Assembly (NCBI GenBank): GCA_036378435.1
Contig: DASUWK010000057.1
Location: forward strand, 1 to 62,909
Source: DASUWK01 sp036378435
GTDB taxonomy: Bacteria; Chloroflexota; Dormibacteria; Dormibacterales; Dormibacteraceae
DNA length: 62,909 bases
Direction: 5' to 3'
Positions 7,376 through 16,267 of this stretch are shown one piece after another; position 1 is the stretch's first letter, and every line of letters starts with the position of its first letter. The notes below the pieces were generated by a model. That model had not been told where the DNA came from and did no database searches. It saw only the letters and a list, made by a program, of their open reading frames with translations. A program made the translations under genes and the position numbers.

Positions 7376-8640
7376 AGCCTCACCTCCACGGCGTTCGCGT
7401 GCGCCGTCAGGCCCTCGAGCCGCGCCAGCGCTCGCGCCGCATCCTGCAGGAGCTCCAGGTCGCCGCGGTTCAGGCTGGCCACGCTCGTCCGCTTGAGAAA
7501 GGTGTGGACGCCGAGCGGCGACGCGAAGCGAGCCGACCCCGCGGTCGGGAGCGTGTGGTTCGTGCCCACGACGTAGTCGCCCAGCGAGACCGCCGCGTCC
7601 GGGCCGACGAAGACGGCGCCGGCGTTCTCGACCTGATTGACCCAGCGGCCAGCATCCGACACCACCAGCTCGAGGTGCTCGGGCGCGAACTCGTTGGCCA
7701 CCTCCAGCGCCTCCTCGATCGACCGCACCAAGATGGCGCAGGCGTGCGCGGCGGCGACGACCTCGCCGCGCTCGAGGCGGCCGATCAGGGCGTCGAACTC
7801 GCGGTCGACCGCTTCCACCAGGTCCGCCGAATCGGTCACGAGCAGAGCCCAGGCCAGCGGGTCGTGCTCGAGCTGCGAAGCCAGGTCGGCGGCGAGGTGA
7901 TCGGCTTTCGCGGTCTCGTCCGCCACGATCAGAATCTCGGTCGGGCCGGCGATCGCGTCGACGCCGACCGAGCCGAACACCTCGCGCTTGGCCAGGGTGA
8001 CGTAGACGTTGCCAGGGCCGGCCAGCACGTCGACCCGCCGGACCCCGGCCGTCCCGTAGGCCAGGGCGGCGATCGCCTGCGCGCCACCGATGCGGTAGAT
8101 CTCGTCGACCCCCGCGATGGCCGCCGCCGCCAGGATGGCGGCCGGCACCGTCCCGTCCGCGCTGGGTGGGGTGGCGATGACGCACTCCTTGACGCCCGCG
8201 ACGCGGGCCGGGATCACGCCCATGAGCACAGTCGACGGATACGCCGCGCGGCCGCCCGGCACGTAAAGGCCGGCGCGGGCGACTGGGCGAGTCAGCAGCT
8301 TGAGGCCGGGCGTGCCGGCGACCGGGTCGAAGCGCTGGGTCTCGTGGAACGCCTGGATGCGGCGGGCGGCGAACTCGAGGGCCTGACGGTCCGAGCCTTT
8401 GACGCGGCGCAGACCTTCCTCCATGTCCTGACGGCCGAGCGCGAAACCCTCGCCGGCGGCCGGCGCCCAGCCGTCGAACCGCTGCCCGTACTCCCGCAAC
8501 GCCTCGTCGCCGCGGGCTTGGACGTCGGCCACGATCTCGACCACTGTCGCTCGCTGCTCCTCCAGGCCGGCCAGGTCGAGGCGGCGGCGCGACAGCGGGC
8601 TGTCGAACCACGACCCGGCGTCGAAGCGCTTAAGCGGCAT
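7372..8640 (-). CDS. hisD: Histidinol dehydrogenase
   Basis: Zinc enzyme oxidising histidinol to histidine in two NAD steps, the end of the pathway. 422 aa from ATG 8640 (MPLKRFDAGSWFDSPLS), normal length is about 430. VYVPGGRAAYPSTVLM, DEIYRIGGAQAIAALAYG and the zinc-region SLGDYVVGTNHTLPTAG are present. A longer in-frame start at 8793 would only add sequence from the duplicated junction. The ATG overlaps the stop of a 60-codon ghost reading frame (TGATG). Immediately upstream is a duplicated copy of its own first 17 codons. Confidence 0.95.
   Translation of the reverse strand: MPLKRFDAGSWFDSPLSRRRLDLAGLEEQRATVVEIVADVQARGDEALREYGQRFDGWAPAAGEGFALGRQDMEEGLRRVKGSDRQALEFAARRIQAFHETQRFDPVAGTPGLKLLTRPVARAGLYVPGGRAAYPSTVLMGVIPARVAGVKECVIATPPSADGTVPAAILAAAAIAGVDEIYRIGGAQAIAALAYGTAGVRRVDVLAGPGNVYVTLAKREVFGSVGVDAIAGPTEILIVADETAKADHLAADLASQLEHDPLAWALLVTDSADLVEAVDREFDALIGRLERGEVVAAAHACAILVRSIEEALEVANEFAPEHLELVVSDAGRWVNQVENAGAVFVGPDAAVSLGDYVVGTNHTLPTAGSARFASPLGVHTFLKRTSVASLNRGDLELLQDAARALARLEGLTAHANAVEVRL
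8594..8640. repeat. Direct repeat copy 1 (true hisD start)
   Basis: 47-bp segment covering the hisD ATG and about 16 codons. It matches 8776-8822 with three mismatches by eye. The offset is 182 bp. This copy leads into intact hisD. Confidence 0.9.
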
Positions 8641-8665
8641 CAGGCTGACACCAATGCGGCGCGTA

Positions 8666-8684
8666 GGCCCGGCTTGGCCGGGCC
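8666..8684. repeat. Perfect GC hairpin inside the hisG-hisD insertion
   Basis: GGCCCGGC and GCCGGGCC 8-bp arms with a 3-base loop. A second perfect inverted repeat, GGGAACC/GGTTCCC, lies at 8747-8762. Two strong hairpins within 135 bp of otherwise unique sequence resemble a small REP- or MITE-like element. No family is recognised. Confidence 0.55.
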
Positions 8685-8775
8685 GGTTGAGTCGCTGATC
8701 CAAGCGCTCCCGTGCATTGCGCCGAGCAGGAGGGAGGGTTCGCGGGGGGAACCTGGGTTCCCTCCGCGCTCTGAT

Positions 8776-8822
8776 AGCGGGCTGTCGAACCACGACCCGG
8801 CGTCGAATCGCTTAAGAGGCAC
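8776..8822. repeat. Direct repeat copy 2 (ghost hisD start overlapping hisG stop)
   Basis: 47-bp near copy of 8594-8640 with three mismatches; its left end on the minus strand includes the hisG C-terminal codons and stop. Between the copies lie 135 bases of unrelated sequence. Confidence 0.9.
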
Positions 8823-9453
8823 CGACCACCTCGCGGAGCCGCTTGACCACGTCGTTGACCACCGCGCTCCGAGTCTTGATGCTGGCCTGGTTGGCGATCA
8901 GCCGGGCCGTCGACGCGCCGACCTCGGCCACCACACGCAGGTGGTTGTCGCGCAGGGTGCGCCCGGTCGCGGTGAGGTCGACGATGCCGTCGGCAAGGCC
9001 CACATGGGGCGCGAGCTCGACCGATCCGTGCAGCTTCACGACCTCGACAGCCTGCCCGATCGAGCCCATGTAGGACGCGGTAGCGCGCGGGTACTTGGTG
9101 CCCAGCCGCAGGCGTGGCGGCCAGGTCTCCGGACCCTGCAGCGCCGACGATTCCGGCACCGCGACGACCAGCCGGCAGCCGCCGTAGCGGAGGTCGACCA
9201 GCTCGTAGTGCCGGCCCGGAGATTCCCAGAGCACGTCCTTGCCGACCACCCCGAGGTCGGCGGCGCCGTGGTCGACGTAGGCCGGCACGTCCGTGGGGCG
9301 CACCAGGATGACGCGCACGTGATCCTTCTCCATCAGGAGCCGCCGGCCGAGCTTGGCGGGTTCGACGGTCGCGACGCCGGCGCGATCGAGCAGCGCCACG
9401 CTGTCCTGGAACAGGGCGCCCGTCGGTATCGCGATCGAGAGCTGGACGCTCAT
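8812..9453 (-). CDS. hisG: ATP phosphoribosyltransferase, short catalytic form
   Basis: Condenses ATP and PRPP, the committed step of histidine synthesis. 213 aa is the short form that lacks the C-terminal regulatory domain and needs HisZ. MSVQLSIAIPTGALFQDSV, DLGVVGKDVLWE and the PRPP-loop region VDLTATGRTLRDN are recognisable. The ATG at 9453 overlaps the hisZ stop (ATGA), so the two subunits are coupled. The TAA stop lies in the duplicated segment shared with the hisD start. Confidence 0.95.
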   Translation of the reverse strand: MSVQLSIAIPTGALFQDSVALLDRAGVATVEPAKLGRRLLMEKDHVRVILVRPTDVPAYVDHGAADLGVVGKDVLWESPGRHYELVDLRYGGCRLVVAVPESSALQGPETWPPRLRLGTKYPRATASYMGSIGQAVEVVKLHGSVELAPHVGLADGIVDLTATGRTLRDNHLRVVAEVGASTARLIANQASIKTRSAVVNDVVKRLREVVGAS

Positions 9454-10634
9454 CGGACCGAGCTCTCCGCCAGCTTCGCCACGACCTGTTCCGGGGGCAG
9501 GCGCCGCATGCGCCCACCGGGCGGCACCCAGGCGGCGCGGGCGCCGGTTCCGAAGTGGACCAGGTGCCGCGCGCCGACGGCGGTCCGCCAGCGTCGCGCC
9601 GCGTCCAGCGACCTCGGCTCGGTGTCCACCACCGCGCCCATCCCGAACATGCGCAGCGACGCGCCGAGGCGCAGCGCGGGCCGGATCGCGCCTCGGCTCC
9701 ACGCGACCGCGGCGTCGAGGCGCGGCAGCGCCGGGGCGCGGCGGCGGGCCAGCGCCTCGGTCACCAGGTCCAGGCGGACGACGAAGCCGGTCGCCGGCGC
9801 GGGCCGGCCGAACCGGCCGAGCAGGCGGTCGTAGCGGCCGCCCTGCGCCAGCGGGCGGCCGAGGTCGTCGCCGAAGCCCTCGAAGATCACACCCGTGTAG
9901 TAGTCGAAGTCGCGGATCGCGCCGAGGTCGACCGCGACGTGCTCGCCGATACCGTGCGCGTCGAGCAGGTCCATGACCTGCGCCAGCTGCTCCAGGGCGC
10001 GCTCTGAGCGCCGGCTGCGGACGAGCCCGCCGGCGGCGTCGATCAGCTCTCTGCCCCCGCGCAGCGCGGGAAAGCGCAGCAGCAGCTCGCGGTCGGCGGC
10101 CCCGACCGGCGTGTCTTCGAGGAGCTCCTCCATCGTCACCAGGTCGCGCTCGGCCAGTGCAGATCGGATGGCGGCCTTCGCCTCGGCGCTTGCGTCGAGC
10201 CCCTCGAGCAGCCCGAGGAAGAACTCGGAGTGCCCGACGTCGACCTGGTAGTGGCCGAGACCGGCCATCTGCAGGCAGCGGACCGCCAGCGCGATCACCT
10301 CGGCGTCGGCGGCGGCGCCCGAGGCGCCGATGAGCTCCGCGCCGGCCTGGTACGCCTCGCGCCGGCCCGCCACGCCCGAAGCCTCGGCGGCGAGCACGGG
10401 GCCCGCGTAGCAGAGGCGGAGCGGCAGCGGTGCCCCACGGAGCGGACCTGCCGCCAGGCGCGCGATCGGGATCGTCCGCTCGCCGACCAGGACCAGCACG
10501 GTCCCGTCGCCGTCGACCAGCTTGAACAGGCGCTTCAGGTCCGGGGGCTTCAGGCCGGCGCCGACCGTCGCGGCGTCTTCGACCAGCGGCGTCACCGCCT
10601 GGCGGTAGCCCCACGCCCGCATCTCCGCGAGCAA
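9450..10634 (-). CDS. hisZ: ATP phosphoribosyltransferase regulatory subunit (HisRS-like)
   Basis: Histidyl-tRNA synthetase paralogue without aminoacylation function that activates short HisG. 394 aa from ATG 10634, followed by GYRQAVTPLVEDA and the class II core (RDFDYYTGVIFEGF, GGRYDRLLGRFG). The family N-terminal motif VPGFRDLLPAEAE is in frame upstream of this ATG, but no ATG, GTG or TTG precedes it before a stop; only CTG 10700 is available. A GTG at 10731 reads VPFHP and would join the frame if one base were removed from the five-C run at 10716-10720. So the real gene likely starts at 10731 with a frameshift or sequence error, or uses CTG. Confidence 0.9.
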   Translation of the reverse strand: MLAEMRAWGYRQAVTPLVEDAATVGAGLKPPDLKRLFKLVDGDGTVLVLVGERTIPIARLAAGPLRGAPLPLRLCYAGPVLAAEASGVAGRREAYQAGAELIGASGAAADAEVIALAVRCLQMAGLGHYQVDVGHSEFFLGLLEGLDASAEAKAAIRSALAERDLVTMEELLEDTPVGAADRELLLRFPALRGGRELIDAAGGLVRSRRSERALEQLAQVMDLLDAHGIGEHVAVDLGAIRDFDYYTGVIFEGFGDDLGRPLAQGGRYDRLLGRFGRPAPATGFVVRLDLVTEALARRRAPALPRLDAAVAWSRGAIRPALRLGASLRMFGMGAVVDTEPRSLDAARRWRTAVGARHLVHFGTGARAAWVPPGGRMRRLPPEQVVAKLAESSVR

Positions 10635-10745
10635 AGCCTCCTGGACGGATCGCAGGCTCTCCGCCTCGGCGGGCAGGAGGTCGCGGAAGCCGGGAACCAG
10701 TCGGCTAGACGAAGCGGGGGTGAAAGGGCACCTCGGTGCTGCTCG

Positions 10746-11654
10746 TCACGAGTCGTCGTCCCCGTCGTCCGACTCGTCGTCCTCAATCTCCATCGCCTCG
10801 CCTTCGTCCTCGGAGAAGTCGACGTCACCGCCCTCGTCGTCGCCGCCGGAGTCGGACTCGCCCTCCATGCTCATCCCCTCGAACTCCTCGTCGCCCCCGT
10901 CGCGACCGGACTCACCGTCCTCGTCCTCGTCGTCGTCGGAGAACGAGCGGTTGCGCGGAATCAGGCTCTCCTTGGCGTAGGGCCGGTATTCCGAACCGGC
11001 CCGGGTCCGCTTCATCGGGAAGCTGGGCTTCCCGGCGAACTTCGCGTCCTGGTAGGTCTCGCGGATGATGATCCGCACCAGGCTGGAGTCGCAGGCGGTG
11101 ACGGCCGCCTGGTACCGGTTGCCGCCTTGAATGAACTTGATCAGGCGGCGGGCGAGCTTGGACTCGAGCACGCCGAGCCGGATGCCCCGCACCGTTTCGG
11201 CGATCACGGCCGGCCCTTCGATGCGCAGCTCGACGATGTCGCCGGCGACCACCAGGTCGCAGACGTTGGGGTCGCTCACGTCCTCGAGCTGGGTTGTCTG
11301 GGTCTTGCCCATCTCCTCCACGAAGAGGTTCAGGTCGACCTTGACCGGGCCGCCCTTGAGGTCGGCTTTGGCCGACAGGAGGGTGTCGAGCTTGACGACG
11401 TTCTTGCGCGCGATGACGTTGAATTGGTTGACCGCCAGCGTGGCGTTGTAAGCCTTCTTGGCCTCAGCCAGGCGGCCGAGCTCGGTCAGCGCCTTGCCGA
11501 GCCGGTTGTTGGCGTCCTCGTCCGACCCGAACTTGTCCAGGATCTCCTTGTTGAGGCTCACCGCCTCGTCCCAGCGGCCGGCGATGGCGAGCTGAATGGC
11601 CTCGTCGGCGTACTGCGCGCGCGTCTTGAGGCTGTCGCCCGGATCGGTCTTCAC
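10746..11654 (-). CDS. TPR-like protein with a long acidic C-terminal tail
   Basis: 302 aa, function unknown. Residues about 12-80 form TPR-like helical pairs (AIQLAIAGRWDEAVSLNKEIL, LGKALTELGRLAEAKKAYNATLA). A middle region of about 150 residues has no motif I recognise. From about residue 235 the protein is almost wholly Asp, Glu, Ser and Gly, ending EIEDDESDDGDDDS: a disordered polyacid of about 65 residues. There is no signal peptide, so it is likely cytosolic. It is the gene before hisZ, about 110 bases away, and reads the same way. The tail could bind basic proteins, ribosomes or metal ions; that is a guess. Confidence 0.75.
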   Translation of the reverse strand: MKTDPGDSLKTRAQYADEAIQLAIAGRWDEAVSLNKEILDKFGSDEDANNRLGKALTELGRLAEAKKAYNATLAVNQFNVIARKNVVKLDTLLSAKADLKGGPVKVDLNLFVEEMGKTQTTQLEDVSDPNVCDLVVAGDIVELRIEGPAVIAETVRGIRLGVLESKLARRLIKFIQGGNRYQAAVTACDSSLVRIIIRETYQDAKFAGKPSFPMKRTRAGSEYRPYAKESLIPRNRSFSDDDEDEDGESGRDGGDEEFEGMSMEGESDSGGDDEGGDVDFSEDEGEAMEIEDDESDDGDDDS

Positions 11655-11704
11655 GGCAACTCAAAAGGATACGGTCTGCCAGGCGGCCGCCCTTCACAAC
11701 CTCT

Positions 11705-11733
11705 TTGACACCGTCCGTTCGTTCCGATATAGA
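11705..11733 (+). promoter_or_regulatory. Sigma70-type promoter for the branched-chain amino acid transporter
   Basis: TTGACA at 11705-11710, a 17-base spacer, then TATAGA at 11728-11733. This is near consensus and stands out from the GC-rich background. It lies about 75 bases before the livK-like ATG, which has AGGAGG at 11798-11803. Confidence 0.8.
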
Positions 11734-11808
11734 CTCGCTCCCATTAATCCCCTGGTCTGAGTTCGGGCGCGGTAGGAGAAGCCGTCCCGTTTGAATTAGG
11801 AGGAACTT

Positions 11809-13146
11809 ATGCGCGGTATCCCCCTGCGCTCCATGGTCGTGCTGACGTCCATGGCTGCACTCGTCGCCGTCGCTTGTGGCAACAACAACGGCAACACCAG
11901 TAGCAGCAACAAAGGCACGATCAAGATCGGAGTCGAGTTGCCCGAGTCAGGCGGTGAGGCGACCAACGGTCTGCCCACCCTGAACGGGGTCAAGTACGCG
12001 GTACAGCAGCAGGGCAGCATCGACGGCTTCAAGCTGGAGGTCGCCAACAAGGACGACGCCCCGTCGGGCGCCCACGACCCCGCCGTCGGCGCGGCCAACA
12101 TCCGTGACCTGGTCGCCGACTCGTCGGTTCTCGGCGTGATCGGTCCCTTCAACTCGAGCGTGGCCAAGGCCGAGATCCCGGTCGCCAACCAGGCGAACCT
12201 GGTCATGATCAGCCCGGCCAACACCAACGACTGTCTGACGGTCGACGTGCCCAAGTGCAGCCTCCCCGGCGGGTACCACCCGCAGGACCTGCGGCCCACT
12301 GGCACCAACAACTACTTCCGGGTGGCCGCCCGCGACAACAACCAGGGCGCGGCCATGGCCGACTATCTGTACGACACCGTCGGCGTCAAGACCGTCGGGG
12401 TGGTCGACGACAACGAGATCTACGGCGTGGGCATCGCCGACTCCTTCGCGGCAGAGTTCTGCAAGAAGGGCGGAACGGTCGCCGGTGGCTGCAGCGGCAA
12501 CCCACCGAGCGGGGTCGAGAACTCCGACACCGGCACGGCGTCGAGCTTCACCGCCCTGATTGACAAGTTCAAGGCCGAGGGCGCCACCGCCATCTACTTC
12601 GGCGGCACTGACCCGCCGAACAAGGGCTGCGTCATCCGCAACCAGATGAAGGACACGATGGACCCTGCCACCAACGCCTTCGCCGGCGGCGACGGCATCG
12701 TCGAGGGCGGCTGCCTCGACAACTCGAAGGCACAGTCCGTGAACATGTACGGGACTGTCGCAGCAGCTGACGCCGACCAGATCGCGGGCGCTCAGGCGAC
12801 CATCAGCGGGATCAAGTCGACGTATGGCACAGGCAACACCGCCTACGGCGCCTACACGATTCCGGCTTACGCGGCCACCAAGGCGCTGATCGCCGCCATC
12901 GGCAAGGCGATCACGGACAACAGCGGCAACATGCCTTCACGAAAGCAGGTCCTCACAGCGCTGTCGAACCTGTCCGGGGTCGACACTCCGCTCGGCACCG
13001 TGAAGTTCGACAAGAACGGCGACCCGGTCCAGCAGATCATCTCGATCTACAAGACGGAAGCCGGCTGCCCGTCCACAGCTCTGGACTGCAGCACCGACAA
13101 GAGCTTCGCGTGGATCTTCGTCAAGCAGGTCCAGTTCTCTAGCTAA
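11809..13146 (+). CDS. Branched-chain amino acid ABC transporter substrate-binding lipoprotein
   Basis: Type I periplasmic-binding-fold protein (LivK family), 445 aa, catching branched-chain or related amino acids outside the membrane. The N-terminus is a lipoprotein signal with lipobox LVAVAC and lipid-accepting Cys at about residue 23, followed by an N/S/G-rich linker. IKIGVELPESGGEA, VLGVIGPFNSSVA and YFGGTDPPNKG fit the fold. Excellent AGGAGG five bases before ATG. First gene of a five-gene operon. The exact ligand (Leu/Ile/Val, amides, urea, or other) cannot be told from sequence. Confidence 0.92.
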   Translation: MRGIPLRSMVVLTSMAALVAVACGNNNGNTSSSNKGTIKIGVELPESGGEATNGLPTLNGVKYAVQQQGSIDGFKLEVANKDDAPSGAHDPAVGAANIRDLVADSSVLGVIGPFNSSVAKAEIPVANQANLVMISPANTNDCLTVDVPKCSLPGGYHPQDLRPTGTNNYFRVAARDNNQGAAMADYLYDTVGVKTVGVVDDNEIYGVGIADSFAAEFCKKGGTVAGGCSGNPPSGVENSDTGTASSFTALIDKFKAEGATAIYFGGTDPPNKGCVIRNQMKDTMDPATNAFAGGDGIVEGGCLDNSKAQSVNMYGTVAAADADQIAGAQATISGIKSTYGTGNTAYGAYTIPAYAATKALIAAIGKAITDNSGNMPSRKQVLTALSNLSGVDTPLGTVKFDKNGDPVQQIISIYKTEAGCPSTALDCSTDKSFAWIFVKQVQFSS

Positions 13147-13161
13147 GACAGACAACAGCCA

Positions 13162-13191
13162 GGGAGGGGATGCGCACGGCGCTCCCCTCCC
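13162..13191 (+). terminator. Hairpin after the binding-protein gene (partial terminator)
   Basis: GGGAGGGG and CCCCTCCC 8-bp perfect arms with a 14-base loop, followed by ACTTTT. It lies in the 76-base gap between the binding protein and the first permease. The likely role is to stop some transcripts or protect the upstream mRNA so the binding protein outnumbers the membrane parts. Confidence 0.65.
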
Positions 13192-13222
13192 ACTTTTAGG
13201 TCAGACGAGGAGGGCGGCCCAG

Positions 13223-14263
13223 GTGGCGGTAAGCGCTCTGCAGCAGACGCGTGTGGCACTCCGAACCGGCCTGGCCACGCGCATCGGCACGCTGGTGGTG
13301 GCGATCCTGATCGTCGCCTTGCTGGGCCCGAAGGTCGTGCACTTCGGCGGCCTGTTCCTGGTCAAGATCCTGATCTCAGGTCTGGCCGTCGGCGCCGTCT
13401 ACGCCCTCATCGCGATCGGCTACACGATGGTGTACGGCATCATCGAGCTGATCAATTTCGCCCACGGCGACGTGTTCACCATGGGCGCCTTCATCTCCAC
13501 CTTCTTCATGGGCTTGTTCGGCGTCCAGGAAGGTGTGTCGAGCGGCATCGGCCTGGTGGCGGCGCTGATTGCGATCTTTCTGATCACCATGCTTCTCACC
13601 GGCGGCATCAACGTCGCCATCGAGCGCGTCGCCTACCGGCCGCTGCGAAACGCGCCGAGGCTGTCGCCTCTCATCACGGCCGTGGGGATGTCGTTCGTGC
13701 TCGAGGGAATCCTCAACTTGATCGTGGGCCCGAGCACGCACCACTATCCCGACCTGCTGCCCGATGTCTCGATACCCCTGGGCGGCGGGGCGACCATCAC
13801 GAGCAAGCAGTTGATCGTGATGGCGATCGCGGCGGTTCTCGTGGCCGCGCTGGCGATGTTCATCAACCGCTCCAGGCTCGGCAAGGCGATGCGCGCAACG
13901 GCGCAGGATCGGGATGCCGCGCAGCTGATGGGCATCGACATCAACCGCACCATCTCGGCCACGTTCTTCATCGGCGCCGCCCTCGCCGGCGCAGGCGGCA
14001 TCGTGTACGGCCTGTACAACAACAACATCCAGTTCCAGCTGGGATTCGAAACCGGTTTGATCGCCTTCACCGCTGCCGTCCTCGGCGGCATCGGAAACAT
14101 CCCGGGCGCCGCACTCGGAGGCCTGCTGATCGGGATCGTCGACCAGGTCAGCACCGGCTACATCGCCGACACGTGGAAAGACGTCGCGATCTTCAGTGTC
14201 CTGATCCTCATCCTGACGCTCCGGCCGACCGGTCTCCTCGGTATGCGGGTGCCCGAGAAGTGA
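13223..14263 (+). CDS. livH: Branched-chain amino acid ABC transporter permease (LivH type)
   Basis: 346-aa inner-membrane permease with about eight hydrophobic segments. AVGAVYALIAIGYTMVYGIIELINFAHGD is the classical LivH signature region, and GIGNIPGAALGGLLIGIVD the C-terminal one. GTG start at 13223 is preceded by GAGGAGG. The stop overlaps the next permease start by 4 nt. It pairs with the LivM-type gene to form the translocation pore. Confidence 0.94.
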   Translation: MAVSALQQTRVALRTGLATRIGTLVVAILIVALLGPKVVHFGGLFLVKILISGLAVGAVYALIAIGYTMVYGIIELINFAHGDVFTMGAFISTFFMGLFGVQEGVSSGIGLVAALIAIFLITMLLTGGINVAIERVAYRPLRNAPRLSPLITAVGMSFVLEGILNLIVGPSTHHYPDLLPDVSIPLGGGATITSKQLIVMAIAAVLVAALAMFINRSRLGKAMRATAQDRDAAQLMGIDINRTISATFFIGAALAGAGGIVYGLYNNNIQFQLGFETGLIAFTAAVLGGIGNIPGAALGGLLIGIVDQVSTGYIADTWKDVAIFSVLILILTLRPTGLLGMRVPEK

Positions 14264-15492
14264 GGCTCGCACTGCCCAGTCGCGAACGCTGGGAGGAGCT
14301 GCGGCACAACCCGAACGTCATCGTCTTCGTCGTCCTCGCGTTGCTCGCGCTGGGAATCGGGCCTGTCGTCGGCCTCGTGTCAGGCCCCGACCAGATCGGC
14401 CCGTACCTCTACCGCGCAGGCACCGCAGGCGTGTTCGTGCTGATGGCGATCGGGCTCAACGTGGTCGTCGGCTTCGCCGGCCTCCTCGACCTGGGCTATG
14501 CCGCCTTCTTTGCGATCGGCGCCTACACATATGGGCTGCTCGCCTCGACGGAGCTGAGCACGAGTCCCATCCACCACCCGGTGCACATCACGTTCTGGGC
14601 GGTGATCTTCATCGCGCTCGCGGTGGCCGCAGCATCTGGCGCGATCCTCGGCTTCCCCACCCTGCGGCTGCGCGGCGACTACCTCGCGATCGTGACCCTC
14701 GGGTTTGGTGAGATCGTCCCGCGCGTATTCCGGAACCTGTCGGACTGGACCGGCGGCGTGAACGGCATCACCAACACCGACTCACCCGCCGTCCCGCTCT
14801 GGATCGACACGCCGTTCGCCGGCCTCAACTGGCAAGTCCATCTCGACTTCAAGCATCCGTTCCTATTCGGCCTCGATCCAGTGCCCTTTTTCATCGTCAT
14901 CCTGGTGCTCGTCCTGCTCAGCGCCATATTCGCGTCGAACATCTACAACTCGCGGCTTGGACGCGCCTGGATGGCGATCCGCGAAGACGAGGTTGCAGCG
15001 GCCGCCATGGGCGTGAACACCCGCAACACCAAGCTGCTGGCCTTCGGCATCGGTGCCTCTTTCTCGGGCTTCGCGGGAGCCTTCTACGCGGCCCAGGTGA
15101 CGCTCGTGAGCCCGGACAACTTCGGCTTCTTGATCTCGGTGACCATCCTGGTGATGGTCGTGCTCGGCGGCATGGGCAACGTCGCGGGCGTGATGGTCGG
15201 CGCGCTCATCATCTTCGTCGTTCAGCAGCTGGTGCTGCCAACGTGGCTGCCCAACGGTCTGACCGCTCTCGCCGACTCGTTTGGGCTGTCGTCGATCACG
15301 GCCTCCAACCCACCCAACTGGCCGGGGCTCCATGACGAGATCGTCCGGCTCAACTTCTTCCTGTTCGGGATGGTGCTCGTCCTGATCATGCTGCTGCGCC
15401 CACAGGGGCTGATACCGAGCCGGCTGCGAGCTCAGGAGCTGATCGGCGAGGGCACCACCGACGAAGCCGTGTTCGACGCGAGGACGACGTGA
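14260..15492 (+). CDS. livM: Branched-chain amino acid ABC transporter permease (LivM type)
   Basis: 410-aa multi-pass permease. GTG at 14260 overlaps the livH stop (GTGA) and gives VRLALPSRERWEELRHNPN before the first membrane span. GLNVVVGFAGLLDLGYAAFFAIGAYTYG, LRGDYLAIVTLGFGEI and GGMGNVAGVMVGA are LivM hallmarks. A longer frame from 14173 is open but would overlap livH by 90 bases with no support. Stop overlaps the next gene (GTGA). Confidence 0.94.
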   Translation: MRLALPSRERWEELRHNPNVIVFVVLALLALGIGPVVGLVSGPDQIGPYLYRAGTAGVFVLMAIGLNVVVGFAGLLDLGYAAFFAIGAYTYGLLASTELSTSPIHHPVHITFWAVIFIALAVAAASGAILGFPTLRLRGDYLAIVTLGFGEIVPRVFRNLSDWTGGVNGITNTDSPAVPLWIDTPFAGLNWQVHLDFKHPFLFGLDPVPFFIVILVLVLLSAIFASNIYNSRLGRAWMAIREDEVAAAAMGVNTRNTKLLAFGIGASFSGFAGAFYAAQVTLVSPDNFGFLISVTILVMVVLGGMGNVAGVMVGALIIFVVQQLVLPTWLPNGLTALADSFGLSSITASNPPNWPGLHDEIVRLNFFLFGMVLVLIMLLRPQGLIPSRLRAQELIGEGTTDEAVFDARTT

Positions 15493-16267
15493 GCGAGCAG
15501 AAGCAGGCCGACGACATTCTTCGTGTGCTCGGCGTCACGAAACAGTTCGGCGGCCTGACGGCGGTCGAGAACGTCAGCTTCGACATCCACCGCCATGAGA
15601 TCTTCGCGCTGATCGGCCCCAACGGCGCCGGCAAGACAACGCTGTTCAACTGCATCACCGGCCTCTACGCGCCGACGCTGGGCACCGTGATGTTCGACGG
15701 GGACGACATCACCGGCTCGGCTCCGCATGTCGCCTCGCGGCGCGGAATAGCGCGCACTTTTCAGAACATCCGCCTCTTCGACTACCTGTCGGTCATCGAC
15801 AACGTGATGGTGGGTCAGCACGCACAGATGAAGGCCAAGATCTGGGACTCGATCTTCAAGACGCGGTTCGAGAGGAAGGAGGAGAAGGAAGCGCGCGAGC
15901 GGGCCATGGAGCTGCTGCGCTTCGTCGGCGTCGCGCGCCACGCCGACAACTACGCCCGCAACCTGCCCTACGGCCTGCAGCGGCGCCTGGAGATCGCCCG
16001 CGCCCTCGCCACGCGACCGAAGCTGCTCCTGCTTGACGAGCCCGCCGCCGGCTTCACCCCGCAGGAGAAGGTCGAGCTGATGGCGCTGATGGAGAAGATC
16101 CGGGCCGAGAACGTGACCGTCTTCCTGATCGAGCACGACATGAAGGTCGTGATGGGCGCCTCCGACCGCATCGTCGTCCTCGACCATGGTCAGAAGATCG
16201 CCGAGGGCAAGCCCGAAGAGGTTCGCCACAACCCGAGGGTCATCGAGGCCTACCTGGGCAAGTCCGC

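Larger units (their letters stand above)
8640..8822 (-). pseudogene. 60-codon ghost of the hisD 5' end
   Basis: A frame opens at GTG 8822 inside the hisG stop region (the hisG TAA lies in GTGCCTCTTAAG) and begins VPLKRFDAGSWFDSPLS, almost identical to the hisD N-terminus. It then diverges into 43 unrelated residues and stops at TGA 8640, where the A is shared with the hisD ATG. The likely history is that hisD once started here with a tight hisG overlap, and a 182-bp insertion or duplication then restored a second start. The reading frame is intact, so the ghost may be translated and couple hisG to hisD. It has one His codon, so it is not a histidine attenuator peptide. Confidence 0.75.

Noticed and set aside
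8640..8822. Histidine attenuator leader peptide
   Set aside because: The 60-codon frame has one His codon and is explained by duplication of the hisD start.
8594..8822. Classical transposon insertion with target-site duplication
   Set aside because: The 47-bp repeats are far longer than usual target duplications and no transposase or clear terminal inverted repeats are present, so I call it a duplication with inserted sequence.
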